DNA of 7,590 nt from an uncultured Alistipes sp. (GTDB lineage: Bacteria > Bacteroidota > Bacteroidia > Bacteroidales > Rikenellaceae), in assembly GCA_959604655.1 (NCBI GenBank), contig CAUHCL010000102.1, positions 1 to 7,590 of the forward strand, written 5' to 3'. The position numbers were made by a program, and so were the translations under genes. Positions 7,377 through 7,590 of the stretch are shown piece by piece. Under the pieces are notes generated by a model, which saw only the letters and a program-made list of their open reading frames with translations, was not told the DNA's origin and made no database searches. Within the stretch, counting starts at the first letter, position 1; the number at the start of each line of letters is the position of its first letter.

Positions 7377-7479
7377 GTGCTGTTCGCCGACGGCGGAGGA
7401 CATGCACGAGCCGAAAGCGAGTTGCAGTCCGCCGCGTGGGGGCGGCGGCGAACTGCGCGGTTCTTCAGAACCGCAATAT
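7377..7479 (+). repeat. Dispersed two-hairpin repeat, copy 2
   Basis: This copy matches 3796-3880 in the same orientation but has 20 bases (7402-7421) where copy 1 has two. Hairpin A pairs GCAGT (7424-7428) with ACTGC (7452-7456) and CCGCCGC (7429-7435) with GCGGCGG (7442-7448), with the same CGA bulge and the loop GTGGGG. Hairpin B is a perfect 7-bp stem GCGGTTC (7457-7463) / GAACCGC (7468-7474) around TTCA. It begins 95 bases after the EnvC-like stop. As with copy 1, it is downstream of a gene and on its coding strand. Confidence 0.8.
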
Positions 7480-7566
7480 TCACACGCGTCAGCCAGTTCC
7501 GCGGCAGAAGCGATTTCGGGAAAAGGGCGGCCGCAGCGCCTGCGCTGAATCGGATGCCTGACGGCA

Positions 7567-7585
7567 CTTTTGAAGCAATCAAAAG
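7567..7585. repeat. A/T-rich 7-bp hairpin at window end
   Basis: CTTTTGA (7567-7573) pairs with TCAAAAG (7579-7585) around AGCAA. It is unusually A/T-rich for this window. It may be part of the 3' end of a gene beyond the window or part of a promoter region; the window ends too soon to decide. Confidence 0.35.
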
Positions 7586-7590
7586 ATTTC

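Larger units (their letters stand above)
7283..7590. other. Intergenic tail with structured repeats, no convincing gene
   Basis: These 308 bases follow the EnvC-like stop codon. They contain a UUCG-capped hairpin (7336-7349), the second copy of the two-hairpin repeat (7377-7479), a short CAGCG-CCTG-CGCTG hairpin within about 7533-7546, and an A/T-rich stem CTTTTGA-AGCAA-TCAAAAG at 7567-7585. An open frame on the minus strand crosses the region, but it runs far into the EnvC-like gene in antisense and has a low-complexity Arg/Pro/Ala composition, so I do not call it a gene. Confidence 0.65.

Noticed and set aside
6899..7582. 227-codon minus-strand frame over the EnvC-like 3' end and the tail repeat
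   Set aside because: Its second half is antisense to the EnvC-like gene. The part over the repeat reads RRRP/PPPSANSTP, which also appears from copy 1 (3705-3890), as expected of a repeat translated by chance. Substitutions that fall in hairpin loops fit RNA structure better than coding.

Overview
The window looks like chromosomal DNA from a GC-rich member of the Bacteroidales. Alistipes or a close Rikenellaceae relative is my best guess. Three things support this: promoter elements of the Bacteroidetes type (TTTG, a 19-base spacer, then TAnnTTTG), A-rich leaders without clear Shine-Dalgarno sites, and gene families in forms common in that phylum. The genus is inferred from composition and style, not from a database match. 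I see no phage, transposase, CRISPR, rRNA or tRNA genes.

Layout from left to right. Positions 1-139 hold a perfect 12-bp palindrome and a strong intrinsic terminator for the leftward gene. Positions 140-2653 (minus strand) encode a secreted patatin-type lipase fused to a POTRA-like segment and an outer-membrane beta-barrel. A 77-bp gap (2654-2730) carries the promoters of this gene and of pheS, set face to face so that the two 5' ends should overlap. Positions 2731-3756 encode phenylalanyl-tRNA synthetase alpha (pheS), with no pheT beside it. A 302-bp gap (3757-4058) is packed with secondary structure, including one copy of a dispersed two-hairpin repeat and a 15-bp inverted repeat that encloses a run of nine G. 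Positions 4059-6080 encode an exported TPR protein that seems to start at TTG. After 38 bp, 6119-7282 encodes an EnvC-like coiled-coil protein with a degenerate LytM/M23 domain. The last 308 bp (7283-7590) hold a second, longer copy of the dispersed repeat and no convincing gene.

The TPR protein and the EnvC-like protein probably form one transcription unit concerned with the cell envelope and peptidoglycan remodelling. The lipase-barrel protein is also an envelope protein but is transcribed separately. pheS is a housekeeping gene.

The most unusual signal is the pair of direct repeats (3796-3880 and 7377-7479). All but one of their base differences fall in predicted hairpin loops or change G-C to G-U, which suggests a conserved RNA (or single-stranded DNA) structure lying downstream of genes. 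The very long open frames opposite the lipase and TPR genes are explained by avoidance of TTA, CTA and TCA codons and are not treated as genes.
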